From Rickettsiales bacterium (GTDB taxonomy: Bacteria; Pseudomonadota; Alphaproteobacteria; Rickettsiales; JAJNBL01): a stretch of DNA of 64,000 nucleotides. Under the pieces are notes generated by a model. It made no database searches, was not told the origin of the DNA, and saw nothing but the letters and a program-made list of their open reading frames with translations. Both the position numbers and the translations under genes were made by a program. Numbering within the stretch: the first letter of the stretch is position 1; each line of letters begins with the position of its first letter. Below, piece by piece: positions 26,596-35,404 of this stretch. The stretch lies in NCBI GenBank assembly GCA_021156175.1, contig JAJNBL010000002.1:1-64000 (forward strand), given 5' to 3'.

Positions 26596-27258
26596 ATGAA
26601 ATTCTTTATCGATACCGCAGAAATTTCCGAGATCCGCGAACTTGCCGCAACCGGCCTCATCGATGGCGTTACCACCAACCCAACCCTTATCGCCAAATCT
26701 GGCCGAAATTTCCTTGAGGTGATTGAGGAAATTTGCGCAGTTGTTGAGGGCCCAGTCAGCGCAGAAGTCGTTGCTACCACCGCTCCTGAAATGATCAAAG
26801 AAGGCAAGTTACTCCGCAAACTCGGGAAAAACGTCGTTGTAAAACTTCCACTTACGATGGAAGGCTTGAAGGCCTGCAAAGCCCTGACATCTGAGGGTAC
26901 TATGACCAATGTAACGCTTTGTTTCTCGGCAGCCCAGGCGCTTTTAGCCGCAAAAGCAGGTGCAACTTTTATATCTCCCTTCGTTGGACGGTTAGACGAT
27001 ATCAGCCAAGACGGCATGGCGCTGATCCGCGATATCTGCACCATTTACCGCCAATATGATACGATCAAGACGGAAGTCCTCGTGGCTTCAGTCCGCCATC
27101 CTTTGCACATCATTGAAGCTGCGAAAATGGGCGCACATGTTGCCACGATCCCGCCGAAAGTTGTGCATCAGCTGGTAAAACACCCGCTCACCGACAAAGG
27201 GCTTGAGATGTTCATGGAAGATTGGGCTAAAACCGGACAAGCGATTGTTGCCGCCTAA
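26596..27258 (+). CDS. tal: Transaldolase, small (TalC/Fsa) type
   Basis: TIM-barrel aldolase of the pentose phosphate pathway, exchanging a dihydroxyacetone unit between sugar phosphates. 220 aa, the length of the short TalC/Fsa subfamily. Motifs: [23 protein letters not shown], the Schiff-base Lys83 in VVVKLPLT, and [20 protein letters not shown]. TalC and fructose-6-phosphate aldolase differ at a few positions that I cannot judge safely; transaldolase is the usual role in this class. Good ribosome site AAGGA before the ATG. First gene of a run to purH. Confidence 0.92.
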   Translation: MKFFIDTAEISEIRELAATGLIDGVTTNPTLIAKSGRNFLEVIEEICAVVEGPVSAEVVATTAPEMIKEGKLLRKLGKNVVVKLPLTMEGLKACKALTSEGTMTNVTLCFSAAQALLAAKAGATFISPFVGRLDDISQDGMALIRDICTIYRQYDTIKTEVLVASVRHPLHIIEAAKMGAHVATIPPKVVHQLVKHPLTDKGLEMFMEDWAKTGQAIVAA

Positions 27259-27291
27259 CCCCCTTTGTTAGAATCTCACGTGCGTATATCG

Positions 27292-28350
27292 ATGGTTGTA
27301 AGCGCCCACTTTCTGCTCTTCTTTATCCCTACGTTCCTGGCAACGCTGGCCGGAGTACGAGGCGTTCGGCATATTCTTCGTCGCCACCAGGTGATGGATA
27401 ATCCCAATGAACGCAGTAACCACACACTTCCCACTCCACGCGGAGGCGGCATTGCCGTGGTTGCAACACTCGTAACCGCCTGGGGAGGCATTGCGTCTCT
27501 TGAACAAGGAAGCATTACCGCGATGTGGCCGATCTTAGCGGGAGGACTTGCGTTGGCATTAATCTCATTCCTCGATGACATACGCTCAATTTCTGTACGC
27601 TGGCGGTTGCTTGTACAAGCCGCATCGGTAGTGATCGGAATATTATTCCTCTACAACAACCCGCATAACGGGCTGATTTCCCAAGGCCTACTTCCCACGT
27701 ATATCGACATGGCCATTGCCACGATACTTTGGCTTTGGTGGGTCAATCTCTATAATTTTATGGACGGAATTGACGGCATCACCGGAGGTGAATCTGCAAG
27801 CATTGCACTGGGTCTTATTGTCCTAGCGTTTTATACTGCCATTCCCGATGCGCCGATGGTTTATTATGCAAGCGCACTTCTTGCAGTATCGCTAGGATTT
27901 TTATTCTGGAACTGGCATCCGGCCAGCATTTTCATGGGCGATGTGGGAAGCGTGCCGCTAGGCTATTTCACAGGATTCTTGCTCCTTTCCCTTGCCATGC
28001 ATGGCTATGGAATTGCAGCCCTCCTACTGCCGGCCTATTACTTAGGCGATAGCACGTATACGCTGCTCAAACGCTTTTTCCAGGGGAAAAAAATCTGGGA
28101 AGCGCATTCGGAACATTGCTACCAACGCGCCGTTCGTCAGGGTTTCTCTCATGCAGAGGTAGTCTCACGGATTATGACGGTTAATATCGCCCTGACCACC
28201 CTTGCTATCATGGCCGCTTTCTTGCCAGAATATAGTGTACATGCGCTGATCCTTGGCTATAGTTTAGTAGCCTTCCGAATGGCTGCGTTTTGTTATAAGC
28301 CCTGTGCAATACATCGCCCTTTTGCGATGTTTAGTTTACGAGGTAAGTAG
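27292..28350 (+). CDS. Undecaprenyl-phosphate sugar-1-phosphate transferase (WecA/WbpL-like)
   Basis: MraY/WecA-family (glycosyltransferase 4) membrane enzyme of about 352 aa and ten or eleven helices. It starts a lipid-linked glycan by moving a HexNAc-1-phosphate onto undecaprenyl phosphate. Motifs: DNPNERSNHTLPTPRGGG, LDDIRSI, NLYNFMDGIDGITGGE and GDVGSVPLGY, with a late HCYQRAV in the place of the HxxH-type loop. No clear ribosome site, so the start is uncertain: ATG 27292 fits family lengths, GTG 27280 and TTG 27265 are possible. Followed by a WbpM-like dehydratase, the pairing known from O-antigen initiation. Confidence 0.85.
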   Translation: MVVSAHFLLFFIPTFLATLAGVRGVRHILRRHQVMDNPNERSNHTLPTPRGGGIAVVATLVTAWGGIASLEQGSITAMWPILAGGLALALISFLDDIRSISVRWRLLVQAASVVIGILFLYNNPHNGLISQGLLPTYIDMAIATILWLWWVNLYNFMDGIDGITGGESASIALGLIVLAFYTAIPDAPMVYYASALLAVSLGFLFWNWHPASIFMGDVGSVPLGYFTGFLLLSLAMHGYGIAALLLPAYYLGDSTYTLLKRFFQGKKIWEAHSEHCYQRAVRQGFSHAEVVSRIMTVNIALTTLAIMAAFLPEYSVHALILGYSLVAFRMAAFCYKPCAIHRPFAMFSLRGK

Positions 28351-28354
28351 TTTG

Positions 28355-30337
28355 GTGAAGTTAAGTATCCCAGAAATCGTCCGTCGTGCATGGGTTGCTG
28401 CCTTCCATGATATCCTCATGGCGGCGGCAAGTTTTGTGCTGTCACTTTACTTACGCCTGGGCAATGACGAATTTTACAAAGCCGATAGCTTCCTCCTACC
28501 AGGCACGCTTATTTTCACGGGCGTATGTGCCATCATTTTTTGGGCAATGCGCCTGTATCGTGGCGTATGGCGTTATGCTTCCGTGCCGGATTTAGTGGCG
28601 ATTACGAAATCTGTAACGCTTGCGATCCTCGTCTTCCTCCCCATCATGTTTATGGTTAACCGCTTAGAAGGCGTCCCGCGTTCGATGCTTGCCATTAACT
28701 GGATGGTGCTGCTTGTGCTTTTAGGTGGCCCGCGTTTCCTTTATCGGTTAGTAAAAGATAAACGTCTGCTTATCGACTTCAATAGCTCCGCGGTGGATAA
28801 ACGCATCCCGATCCTCCTTGCAGGAATTACTGATAATGCCGAATTGTTCTTACGCGAAACCACACGGCGCAGTACCTCGGAATATCGAGTAGTGGGGATT
28901 GTAGACAAAAATGTATCCCGGGTTGGACGCGTGCTCCATGGAGTTCGAGTCTATGGCGATTATACCGTCATTCCGAAAGTCGTCGATAAGCTCCGCAAGA
29001 AAGGAAAATCGCCGCAGAAAATCGTATTGGCGGAAGAACATCCGGATAAAGAATTTATTGCACGGCTCCTTGCCATTGCGGATGAATTGGGCTTGAGTGT
29101 CGCACGCCTTCCGAAACGCTCAGAACTGCAACATGCCTCTGAACCTTTCCGGATGCGCCCAATCGCAGTGGAAGATTTACTTGGCCGCCCACAAGCAACA
29201 CTTGATCGCGAATCCATGCGACGCTTCATTGAAGGCAAGCGCGTTCTTATCACGGGTGCCGGTGGCACGATTGGCAGTGAATTAGTCCGTCAGATTGCAG
29301 GTTCCGCACCTGCCCATATCACCTTATTTGAACTCTCCGAATATAATCTCTACAGCATCGATAGCGAGCTTGCGACCCTCTTCCCAACACTGTCCCGAAG
29401 TGCAGTTATCGGCGATGTACGGAATCCAAAACAACTAGACGCCATCTTTACTACACATAAACCTAACATTGTATTCCACGCCGCAGCGCTTAAGCATGTA
29501 CCGATTGCCGAAGAAAATCCGATTGAAGCTGCTTACACGAATACGCTCGGCTCACGTTATGTTGCCGATATGTGCGTGGCGCACAATGTTTCCACGATGA
29601 TCATGATCTCCACCGACAAAGCGGTGAACCCCACAAGCTTTATGGGCGCCACTAAACGCGTTGCCGAAAGCTACTGCCAAGCGTTGGGAGGCGCATTCAC
29701 CGAGGCTCCAACCACCTTCACCACCGTACGATTTGGGAACGTTCTTGGCTCTTCCGGTTCCGTGATTCCGCTCTTTGCACGCCAATTAGAAGCTGGCGGG
29801 CCACTGACGGTTACGCATCCTGATATGGTGCGCTATTTCATGACCGTACGCGAAGCTGTTGAACTCGTATTACAAGCAGCGGTACTTGGAACTACACGCG
29901 ACGATAAAAGCGCAATTTTTGTGCTCGACATGGGCGAGCCGGTGCGAATACTTGATCTCGCCTCTCAAATGATCCGCATGGCGGGTTTACGGCCCGATAT
30001 GGATATCCCAATCGTCTTTACTGGTTTGCGTCCTGGCGAGAAACTTTATGAAGAATTATTCTACGACTCCGAAGCGCTGCACAAAACCGCTCATCCGGGC
30101 ATCATGCTTGCACAACCACGCGCCGTGGATTATACAGAAATTTCCCAAAAACTCGATGGAATGCTAGAGGCTACCGCATCACAAGATGCCGAATATGTAG
30201 TCGATCTTGTTCAAGAAATCGTACCGGAATACCGCTCTTCCCTGCCCCGTCGTAAAGGAACATATAAGCCTGCCAAGCGCGTGAACTACAAAAAAGAGGT
30301 AAAACCCCATGCAACCAAAATCGTCGCCGAAGCCTAA
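28355..30337 (+). CDS. Nucleotide-sugar 4,6-dehydratase, membrane-bound (WbpM/CapD type)
   Basis: Protein of about 660 aa. Four N-terminal membrane helices, a soluble Rossmann-like CoA-binding-type domain (about 120-260), then an extended SDR domain with NAD motif [10 protein letters not shown], the catalytic region [20 protein letters not shown] and late [11 protein letters not shown]. This is the long form of UDP-GlcNAc 4,6-dehydratase used to make deoxy amino sugars (QuiNAc, FucNAc, bacillosamine) for O-antigen, capsule or glycoprotein glycans. The start at GTG 28355 is right after the previous stop, with GAGG upstream; the frame is open further upstream inside the previous gene. Confidence 0.88.
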   Translation: MKLSIPEIVRRAWVAAFHDILMAAASFVLSLYLRLGNDEFYKADSFLLPGTLIFTGVCAIIFWAMRLYRGVWRYASVPDLVAITKSVTLAILVFLPIMFMVNRLEGVPRSMLAINWMVLLVLLGGPRFLYRLVKDKRLLIDFNSSAVDKRIPILLAGITDNAELFLRETTRRSTSEYRVVGIVDKNVSRVGRVLHGVRVYGDYTVIPKVVDKLRKKGKSPQKIVLAEEHPDKEFIARLLAIADELGLSVARLPKRSELQHASEPFRMRPIAVEDLLGRPQATLDRESMRRFIEGKRVLITGAGGTIGSELVRQIAGSAPAHITLFELSEYNLYSIDSELATLFPTLSRSAVIGDVRNPKQLDAIFTTHKPNIVFHAAALKHVPIAEENPIEAAYTNTLGSRYVADMCVAHNVSTMIMISTDKAVNPTSFMGATKRVAESYCQALGGAFTEAPTTFTTVRFGNVLGSSGSVIPLFARQLEAGGPLTVTHPDMVRYFMTVREAVELVLQAAVLGTTRDDKSAIFVLDMGEPVRILDLASQMIRMAGLRPDMDIPIVFTGLRPGEKLYEELFYDSEALHKTAHPGIMLAQPRAVDYTEISQKLDGMLEATASQDAEYVVDLVQEIVPEYRSSLPRRKGTYKPAKRVNYKKEVKPHATKIVAEA

Positions 30338-31910
30338 TACGATGAGCACACTTCGTCCTATCACACGCGCACTGATTTCAGTCTCCGATAAAACCGGCAT
30401 CGAAACCGTCGCCAAAGCACTGGCGGGATTTGGTGTGGATATTATTTCCACTGGCGGAACGGCAAAGCTTCTGAAAACGCAAGGAATCGCGCTTAAAGAT
30501 ATTTCCGAGCATACCGGATTCCCGGAAATGCTCGATGGTCGGGTCAAAACCCTGCACCCAAAAGTTCATGGCGGAATTTTGGGCATCCGTGGAGATAAAG
30601 AACACCAACACGCGATGGAATCGCACGACATCACTCCAATTGATTTGGTGATCGTCAATCTTTATCCCTTCGAATCCACCGTCGCCAAAGGGGCTGATTT
30701 CCCAGAATGCATTGAGAATATCGATATCGGCGGCCCTTCTATGGTGCGCTCTGCCGCGAAGAACCACGACGATGTGGCGATTATCACAGACCCTGAAGAT
30801 TATCTACGTTTGCTCGAAGAACTCACCACGCATGAAGGTGCGACGACCCTAGAATTCCGCCGCTATCTCGCTGCGAAAGCCTTTGCCCGCACGGCGTCCT
30901 ATGATGCTGCAATTGCCGGATGGTTTGCGAAACAACAAGGGGAGGTCTTCCCAACACGCTTCACACTCCCTGCCACCCGTATGCAAACCTTGCGATATGG
31001 CGAAAATCCTGATCAAGCCGCTGCCGTCTATACGGTACCCGGTTCCCGTTTGGGCGTAGTCAATGCGGTGCAAGTGCAAGGGAAAGAATTGAGCTATAAT
31101 AATCTCAATGATTCCGACGCAGCGCTAGAACTCGTTGCAGAATTCTCGGAACCCACTGTTGCGATCATCAAACACGCCAATCCGTGTGGAATTGCAAGCG
31201 CATCAACGATTGAGCGTGCTTATGAGAAAGCTTTAGCATGCGATCCGGTCAGCGCATTTGGCGGCATCGTAGCGCTTAACCGCCCACTGACGGCAAATTT
31301 GGCTGAGAAACTTTCCTCACTCTTTGTTGAAGTCATTATTGCACCTGGCGCAGAAAAAGAAGCCACGGAGCGGTTGGCGTCCAAGAAAAATATGCGACTT
31401 CTGCTGTTAGATGCGATGCCGGATAATACCAAAGCTGATATTCTCGTAAAATCGATTGCAGGTGGTTTGTTATTGCAAGAGCGCGATACCGTGCGGATCA
31501 CTGCGAAAGACCTTGAAGTGGTCACCAAACGCGCTCCTAGCGAAAAAGAATTGGCCGATATGCTCTTTGCTTTCACCGTGTGCAAACATGTGAAATCCAA
31601 TGCAATCGTCTTCGCTAAAGACCAAGGCACGATTGGAATTGGTGCTGGTCAAATGAGTCGTGTGGATTCTGTACGGATTGCAGCGCTGAAAAGCTCGGAC
31701 GGCGAAGGAAACCAAACACGCGCTCACGGTGCTGTTGTTGCTTCTGATGCTTTTTTCCCCTTCGCGGATGGCTTAATTTTCGCCGCCGAGGCAGGAGTCA
31801 CTGCCGCCATTCAGCCCGGCGGATCCGTACGTGATGCTGAAGTGATTGAAGCGGCCAATGCGCGGAATATCGCCATGGTGTTTACCAAGAAGCGGCATTT
31901 TAAACATTAA
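30309..31910 (+). CDS. purH: AICAR transformylase/IMP cyclohydrolase
   Basis: Bifunctional enzyme of the last two steps of IMP synthesis. 533 aa, usual size. N-terminal MGS-like cyclohydrolase domain ([31 protein letters not shown]) and C-terminal transformylase ([45 protein letters not shown]). The start at 30309 overlaps the previous gene by 29 bp but has GAGGT 8 nt before the ATG; the internal ATG 30342 closer to the family start has no clear site. A salvage-independent purine route argues against a strict parasite. Confidence 0.97.
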   Translation: MQPKSSPKPNTMSTLRPITRALISVSDKTGIETVAKALAGFGVDIISTGGTAKLLKTQGIALKDISEHTGFPEMLDGRVKTLHPKVHGGILGIRGDKEHQHAMESHDITPIDLVIVNLYPFESTVAKGADFPECIENIDIGGPSMVRSAAKNHDDVAIITDPEDYLRLLEELTTHEGATTLEFRRYLAAKAFARTASYDAAIAGWFAKQQGEVFPTRFTLPATRMQTLRYGENPDQAAAVYTVPGSRLGVVNAVQVQGKELSYNNLNDSDAALELVAEFSEPTVAIIKHANPCGIASASTIERAYEKALACDPVSAFGGIVALNRPLTANLAEKLSSLFVEVIIAPGAEKEATERLASKKNMRLLLLDAMPDNTKADILVKSIAGGLLLQERDTVRITAKDLEVVTKRAPSEKELADMLFAFTVCKHVKSNAIVFAKDQGTIGIGAGQMSRVDSVRIAALKSSDGEGNQTRAHGAVVASDAFFPFADGLIFAAEAGVTAAIQPGGSVRDAEVIEAANARNIAMVFTKKRHFKH

Positions 31911-31935
31911 AGCAGATGCTCTAGGAGGAAATGCT

Positions 31936-32943
31936 CTAGGATTTTTTTAGACGCCGCGCCACATCGAGTGCCGCATAAGTAATAATCGCATCCGCGCCCG
32001 CACGTTTAAAGGCAATCAGGCTTTCTTCCAGCGCTTTTTCAAAGTCGAGCATTCCGCGGTCCCCTGCTGCGCGCAACATCGCATATTCACCGCTCACCTG
32101 ATACGCAAACACCGGAATCGTAAAAGCCTGCTTGATGCGATAGATAATATCGAGATACGGCATTCCCGGCTTCACCATTACCATATCCGCACCTTCTTCG
32201 ATATCAAACGCCGTCTCACGCAGCGCCTCGGCGCCATTGCGGCTATCCATCTGATAATCATGCTTGCCCTTACTACCTAAGCTCCCTTTGGAACCCACTG
32301 CATCACGGAAAGGCCCATAGAAATGTGAAGCATATTTTGCGGCATACGAAAGAATCCTAACTTGGGTATAACCTTGCTTATCCAGTGCTTCGCGGATTTT
32401 TATCACCCGCCCATCCATCATATCCGAAGGCGCCACCATATCACATCCTGCAGCCGCCTGGATCACCGCTTGCTTGCAAAGTATCTCCAGCGTCGCGTCA
32501 TTATCAACATAGCCTCGGCTGTCGAGCACGCCGTCTTGCCCATGATCCGTATAAGGATCGAGCGCCACATCTGCAATAATCCCAATTCCATCGACTTCCT
32601 TCCGTATCGCCCGGATCGCAGTACAGACCAGATTTTTGGGGTTCAGCGCTTCTTTGCCTTGCGGTGTTTTTTTATCAGATGGTGTTGCAGGGAAGATGGC
32701 AATTGCTGGAATCCCAAGCGCTTTGGCTTCTTTCACAACAGGAATCAGCTGATCGATCGTATAACGATACACGCCCGGCATCGTATCAATCGGGGTCGTT
32801 TGTCCTGTACCTTCTTGGATGAAAAGCGGGAGGATGAGATCGGAAACCGAGAGCCGTGATTCTGCGACTAATTCCCGCACCCACGCTTCTCTCCGGGTAC
32901 GCCGCAATCGTGTGTGAGGATAGGCACCGTATATGCTTGTCAT
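31936..32943 (-). CDS. hemB: Porphobilinogen synthase (ALA dehydratase)
   Basis: Joins two 5-aminolevulinate molecules to porphobilinogen in haem synthesis. 335 aa, TIM barrel. Motifs include LILPLFIQEG, DPYTDHGQDGVL, the active-site Lys regions SYAAKYASHFYGPFRDA and MVMVKPGMPYLDI. The Cys-rich zinc site seen in zinc enzymes (DVCLCEYT) is replaced by DVALDPYTDHGQ, so it is the Mg/K type common in alphaproteobacteria. Its TAG stop lies inside a TAGAGCATTT motif repeated 15 bp away, which matches termini of the intergenic palindromes. 21 bp after murU. Confidence 0.97.
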   Translation of the reverse strand: MTSIYGAYPHTRLRRTRREAWVRELVAESRLSVSDLILPLFIQEGTGQTTPIDTMPGVYRYTIDQLIPVVKEAKALGIPAIAIFPATPSDKKTPQGKEALNPKNLVCTAIRAIRKEVDGIGIIADVALDPYTDHGQDGVLDSRGYVDNDATLEILCKQAVIQAAAGCDMVAPSDMMDGRVIKIREALDKQGYTQVRILSYAAKYASHFYGPFRDAVGSKGSLGSKGKHDYQMDSRNGAEALRETAFDIEEGADMVMVKPGMPYLDIIYRIKQAFTIPVFAYQVSGEYAMLRAAGDRGMLDFEKALEESLIAFKRAGADAIITYAALDVARRLKKS

Positions 32944-32964
32944 CGTTGACTCCTCACGTGAATA

Positions 32965-33777
32965 TTATGCTTTCTTCTTCCGTTTTGCCAGTACTGCATT
33001 TGCTTTTGCTTTTTTGGGCTTCGCATGCGCCGCAAGGTATTTTTCTGCCTGCGTCACGCCATCGGGTGTGCCGATATGTATCCACTCGCCATCATGCACC
33101 ACACCATACATGCGTGATAGTACACGATTCGCACCCGTGGCTTTATCATAAAGCGCACGAAGTGAGAATTTATACAGCGGAATGCCTTCAAACAGCCGTG
33201 GGGATAATATCTGAATCCCAGTAAACACGTAGGGCGGCTCATCATGCACATCGCCCCATTGTAGCAAGCCTTCTTCGGTGAGGAAGAAGTTGCCCGGATC
33301 ATCAAAGCCGATTGCGCGCTCTTTCGGATGCAAGAGCAGCAACGCATCCATTTTGCTATCATCCCACAACTGGGCCATACGATGCAGCGCCGGCACTGCC
33401 CCATCAATCCAAAGAATATCGCTATTGACGGAAAAGAACGGCGCATCTTTAAAGAAGCCAAACGCGTACAGGATTCCCCCACCCGTTTCCAGAATCTCCG
33501 ATTCATAAGAATAATGCACTTTGGGATATTGTTCAGTCTTGGCACGTTCCTGGATATGCGCGTCAATTTGTTCCCCTAAATAATGCGCATTCACCACCGC
33601 TTTTTTCACGCCATTCTGGCTTAAATGATCGAGCGTATGATCAAGCAGTGCCTTTCCACCCACTTTCACGAGAGGCTTTGGCATTGTATCGGTCAAAGGA
33701 CGCATCCGCATACCAAATCCGGCAGCAAATACCATCGCGCGTGAAGGAAGGGAAGCAGGAGCAGAACGATTTGGCAT
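32965..33777 (-). CDS. murU: Nucleotidyltransferase, MurU type
   Basis: Sugar-1-phosphate nucleotidyltransferase of 270 aa. N-terminal signature AMVFAAGFGMRMRPLTDTMP then KPLVKVGGKALLD, and GGGILYAFGFFKDAPFFSVNSD with the metal-binding Asp. In Pseudomonas MurU makes UDP-MurNAc from MurNAc-1-phosphate in the wall recycling bypass. The gene directly follows an AmgK-like kinase, which is the paired enzyme. The start at 33777 matches the family; a GTG 27 bp earlier overlaps the kinase gene. The C-terminal tail is Lys/Ala-rich. Confidence 0.85.
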   Translation of the reverse strand: MPNRSAPASLPSRAMVFAAGFGMRMRPLTDTMPKPLVKVGGKALLDHTLDHLSQNGVKKAVVNAHYLGEQIDAHIQERAKTEQYPKVHYSYESEILETGGGILYAFGFFKDAPFFSVNSDILWIDGAVPALHRMAQLWDDSKMDALLLLHPKERAIGFDDPGNFFLTEEGLLQWGDVHDEPPYVFTGIQILSPRLFEGIPLYKFSLRALYDKATGANRVLSRMYGVVHDGEWIHIGTPDGVTQAEKYLAAHAKPKKAKANAVLAKRKKKA

Positions 33778-33790
33778 AAGTCCTTTTTCC

Positions 33791-34867
33791 TTATTCCGAT
33801 GCACGATTCTCAGAGATTGCAGACTTTACGCTAGAGAAGCCTTGCGCCCGTATATCATCAGGCACAGCACGCTCAAGCCACTCATGAATATCCGATAAAA
33901 TCGGATGGGTGAGGTCATGCCGCAGATGGTTCCATACGCGAGGAAGGAAATCAAGATACCGCGTTTTCTTATCACGGATGGCGAGCCGCGCAAAAATCCC
34001 AATAATCTTCAAATTACGCTGCGCACCCATAATCGCATAGGCCGTCATAAACGCATCGCGATCAAGATGTGTATTGTTCTTCAAGTAATGATCAATCACG
34101 GTATAAACTGTATCTGGCGACACATCACGCCGCGCATCTTCTAACAGCGACACCATATCGTAAGCCGGACAGCCCGTAACTGCATCTTGGAAATCCAAAA
34201 TCCCCACACGGGCAATAGTTTTACGCTCTGGTAGCCAGAATAAATTATCCGCATGGTAATCGCGGTGAATACACACTTTTGGAAGCAGGTGCACATGATG
34301 GAACACTTCTTCCCAGAGCATCGTAAAACGCGCTACTTCTGCTTCTGCAATATCCATACTGCGGAACTGTTTCATGTACCAATCGGTGAATAACGACAAC
34401 TCCCGAAGGAACAACGCGTTATCATACATCGGAAGCCAGGATGGCGGAGAAATTTGCTGGATACAGGTAAGCGCATCAATCGCCACTGTGTAGAGATCTT
34501 TTTCTGCGCTATTGGTCGTATTGACCCTCGATACACCCGCCAATACAAGCGAAAAACTATCCACCCCTAAATCTTCAAGAAGCAACAGGCCGTTTTCTTC
34601 ATCGGCCGCATAAATCGCAGGAGCATTCACTCCACCTTCGCGGAACAAGCTATCCACTTTCACAAATGGACGGACATTTTCGTGGCTCGGTGGTGCATCC
34701 ATGAGGATCACATGCTCCGGCGTATGATAACCTTCGGGGCGAACAATCCGTTCATAACGACGGAACGATGCATCGCCCTGGATCTTTTGCCGTATCCCAT
34801 TGCCCCAACCGTGACGCGTAAGAAATGCTTCTATTTGTTGATCTCTGATATCACCCGTTACAGCCAT
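33791..34867 (-). CDS. amgK: Anomeric amino-sugar kinase, AmgK type
   Basis: Aminoglycoside phosphotransferase-fold kinase of 358 aa. The catalytic loop CIHRDYHADNLFWL and the metal motif GILDFQDAV are intact, and the N-terminal GDASFRRYERI region is typical. AmgK phosphorylates MurNAc/GlcNAc at C1; the product goes to MurU, encoded next. The conserved alphaproteobacterial order tsaE-kinase-nucleotidyltransferase supports this over an antibiotic resistance role. It starts 27 bp after tsaE. Confidence 0.85.
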   Translation of the reverse strand: MAVTGDIRDQQIEAFLTRHGWGNGIRQKIQGDASFRRYERIVRPEGYHTPEHVILMDAPPSHENVRPFVKVDSLFREGGVNAPAIYAADEENGLLLLEDLGVDSFSLVLAGVSRVNTTNSAEKDLYTVAIDALTCIQQISPPSWLPMYDNALFLRELSLFTDWYMKQFRSMDIAEAEVARFTMLWEEVFHHVHLLPKVCIHRDYHADNLFWLPERKTIARVGILDFQDAVTGCPAYDMVSLLEDARRDVSPDTVYTVIDHYLKNNTHLDRDAFMTAYAIMGAQRNLKIIGIFARLAIRDKKTRYLDFLPRVWNHLRHDLTHPILSDIHEWLERAVPDDIRAQGFSSVKSAISENRASE

Positions 34868-34894
34868 ATAATCCCACTACTCTATCACTTGATG

Positions 34895-35404
34895 CTATTT
34901 CATTATGCCAAGCGCTTTTACGCCATGTAACCGCTCCTGCCACACCCCATGAGGTACAAGGGAAACTTCCCTACTTCCTCCTTCTCCTAAAAATCGAAAA
35001 TGGAGATCCAGGCGTTCAATCGGCAGTAAAGCCTCGACAATTGCGGGCCATTCTATCAGAGTTATACCGTAAGCAAAAGCATCTTCAAGTCCTAATTCAT
35101 AGGCCTCTTCAACCGATTCCAAACGGTAAAGGTCACAATGGGAAAGCAGGCCTTTCGAGGTTTCATAGCTATTGACCAGGGTGAAGGTGGGACTTGGGAC
35201 CTCGATAGCTTCCCCACACCATCGCTGGATAAAGGCCCGACAGAACGCCGTTTTTCCCGTTCCTAAGTCGCCCGAAAGGGTAATAACATCCCCCGAGGTC
35301 GCACAACTTGCCAGAAATTCTGCTAGTTTTTCGGTATCCGCCAGGGAATTAAGCCGGAGGGTTAAAGCCGAAGGAGGAGGAGACAATACCATGGAGTTAC
35401 CCAT
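34895..35404 (-). CDS. tsaE: tRNA threonylcarbamoyladenosine protein TsaE
   Basis: P-loop ATPase that helps TsaB and TsaD make t6A37 on ANN-decoding tRNAs. 169 aa. Walker A GDLGTGKTAF (Lys51), the conserved VPSPTFTLVNSYE and HCDLYRLESVEEAYELGLED, and LIEWPAI are all visible. The ATG at 35404 overlaps the divL end by 8 bp; ATG 35392 is an alternative. Part of the run ahcY-divL-tsaE-amgK-murU. Confidence 0.96.
   Translation of the reverse strand: MGNSMVLSPPPSALTLRLNSLADTEKLAEFLASCATSGDVITLSGDLGTGKTAFCRAFIQRWCGEAIEVPSPTFTLVNSYETSKGLLSHCDLYRLESVEEAYELGLEDAFAYGITLIEWPAIVEALLPIERLDLHFRFLGEGGSREVSLVPHGVWQERLHGVKALGIMK

Noticed and set aside
33791-34867. Aminoglycoside phosphotransferase as antibiotic resistance gene
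   Set aside because: Gene order tsaE-kinase-nucleotidyltransferase is the conserved AmgK-MurU arrangement, so wall recycling is the better call.
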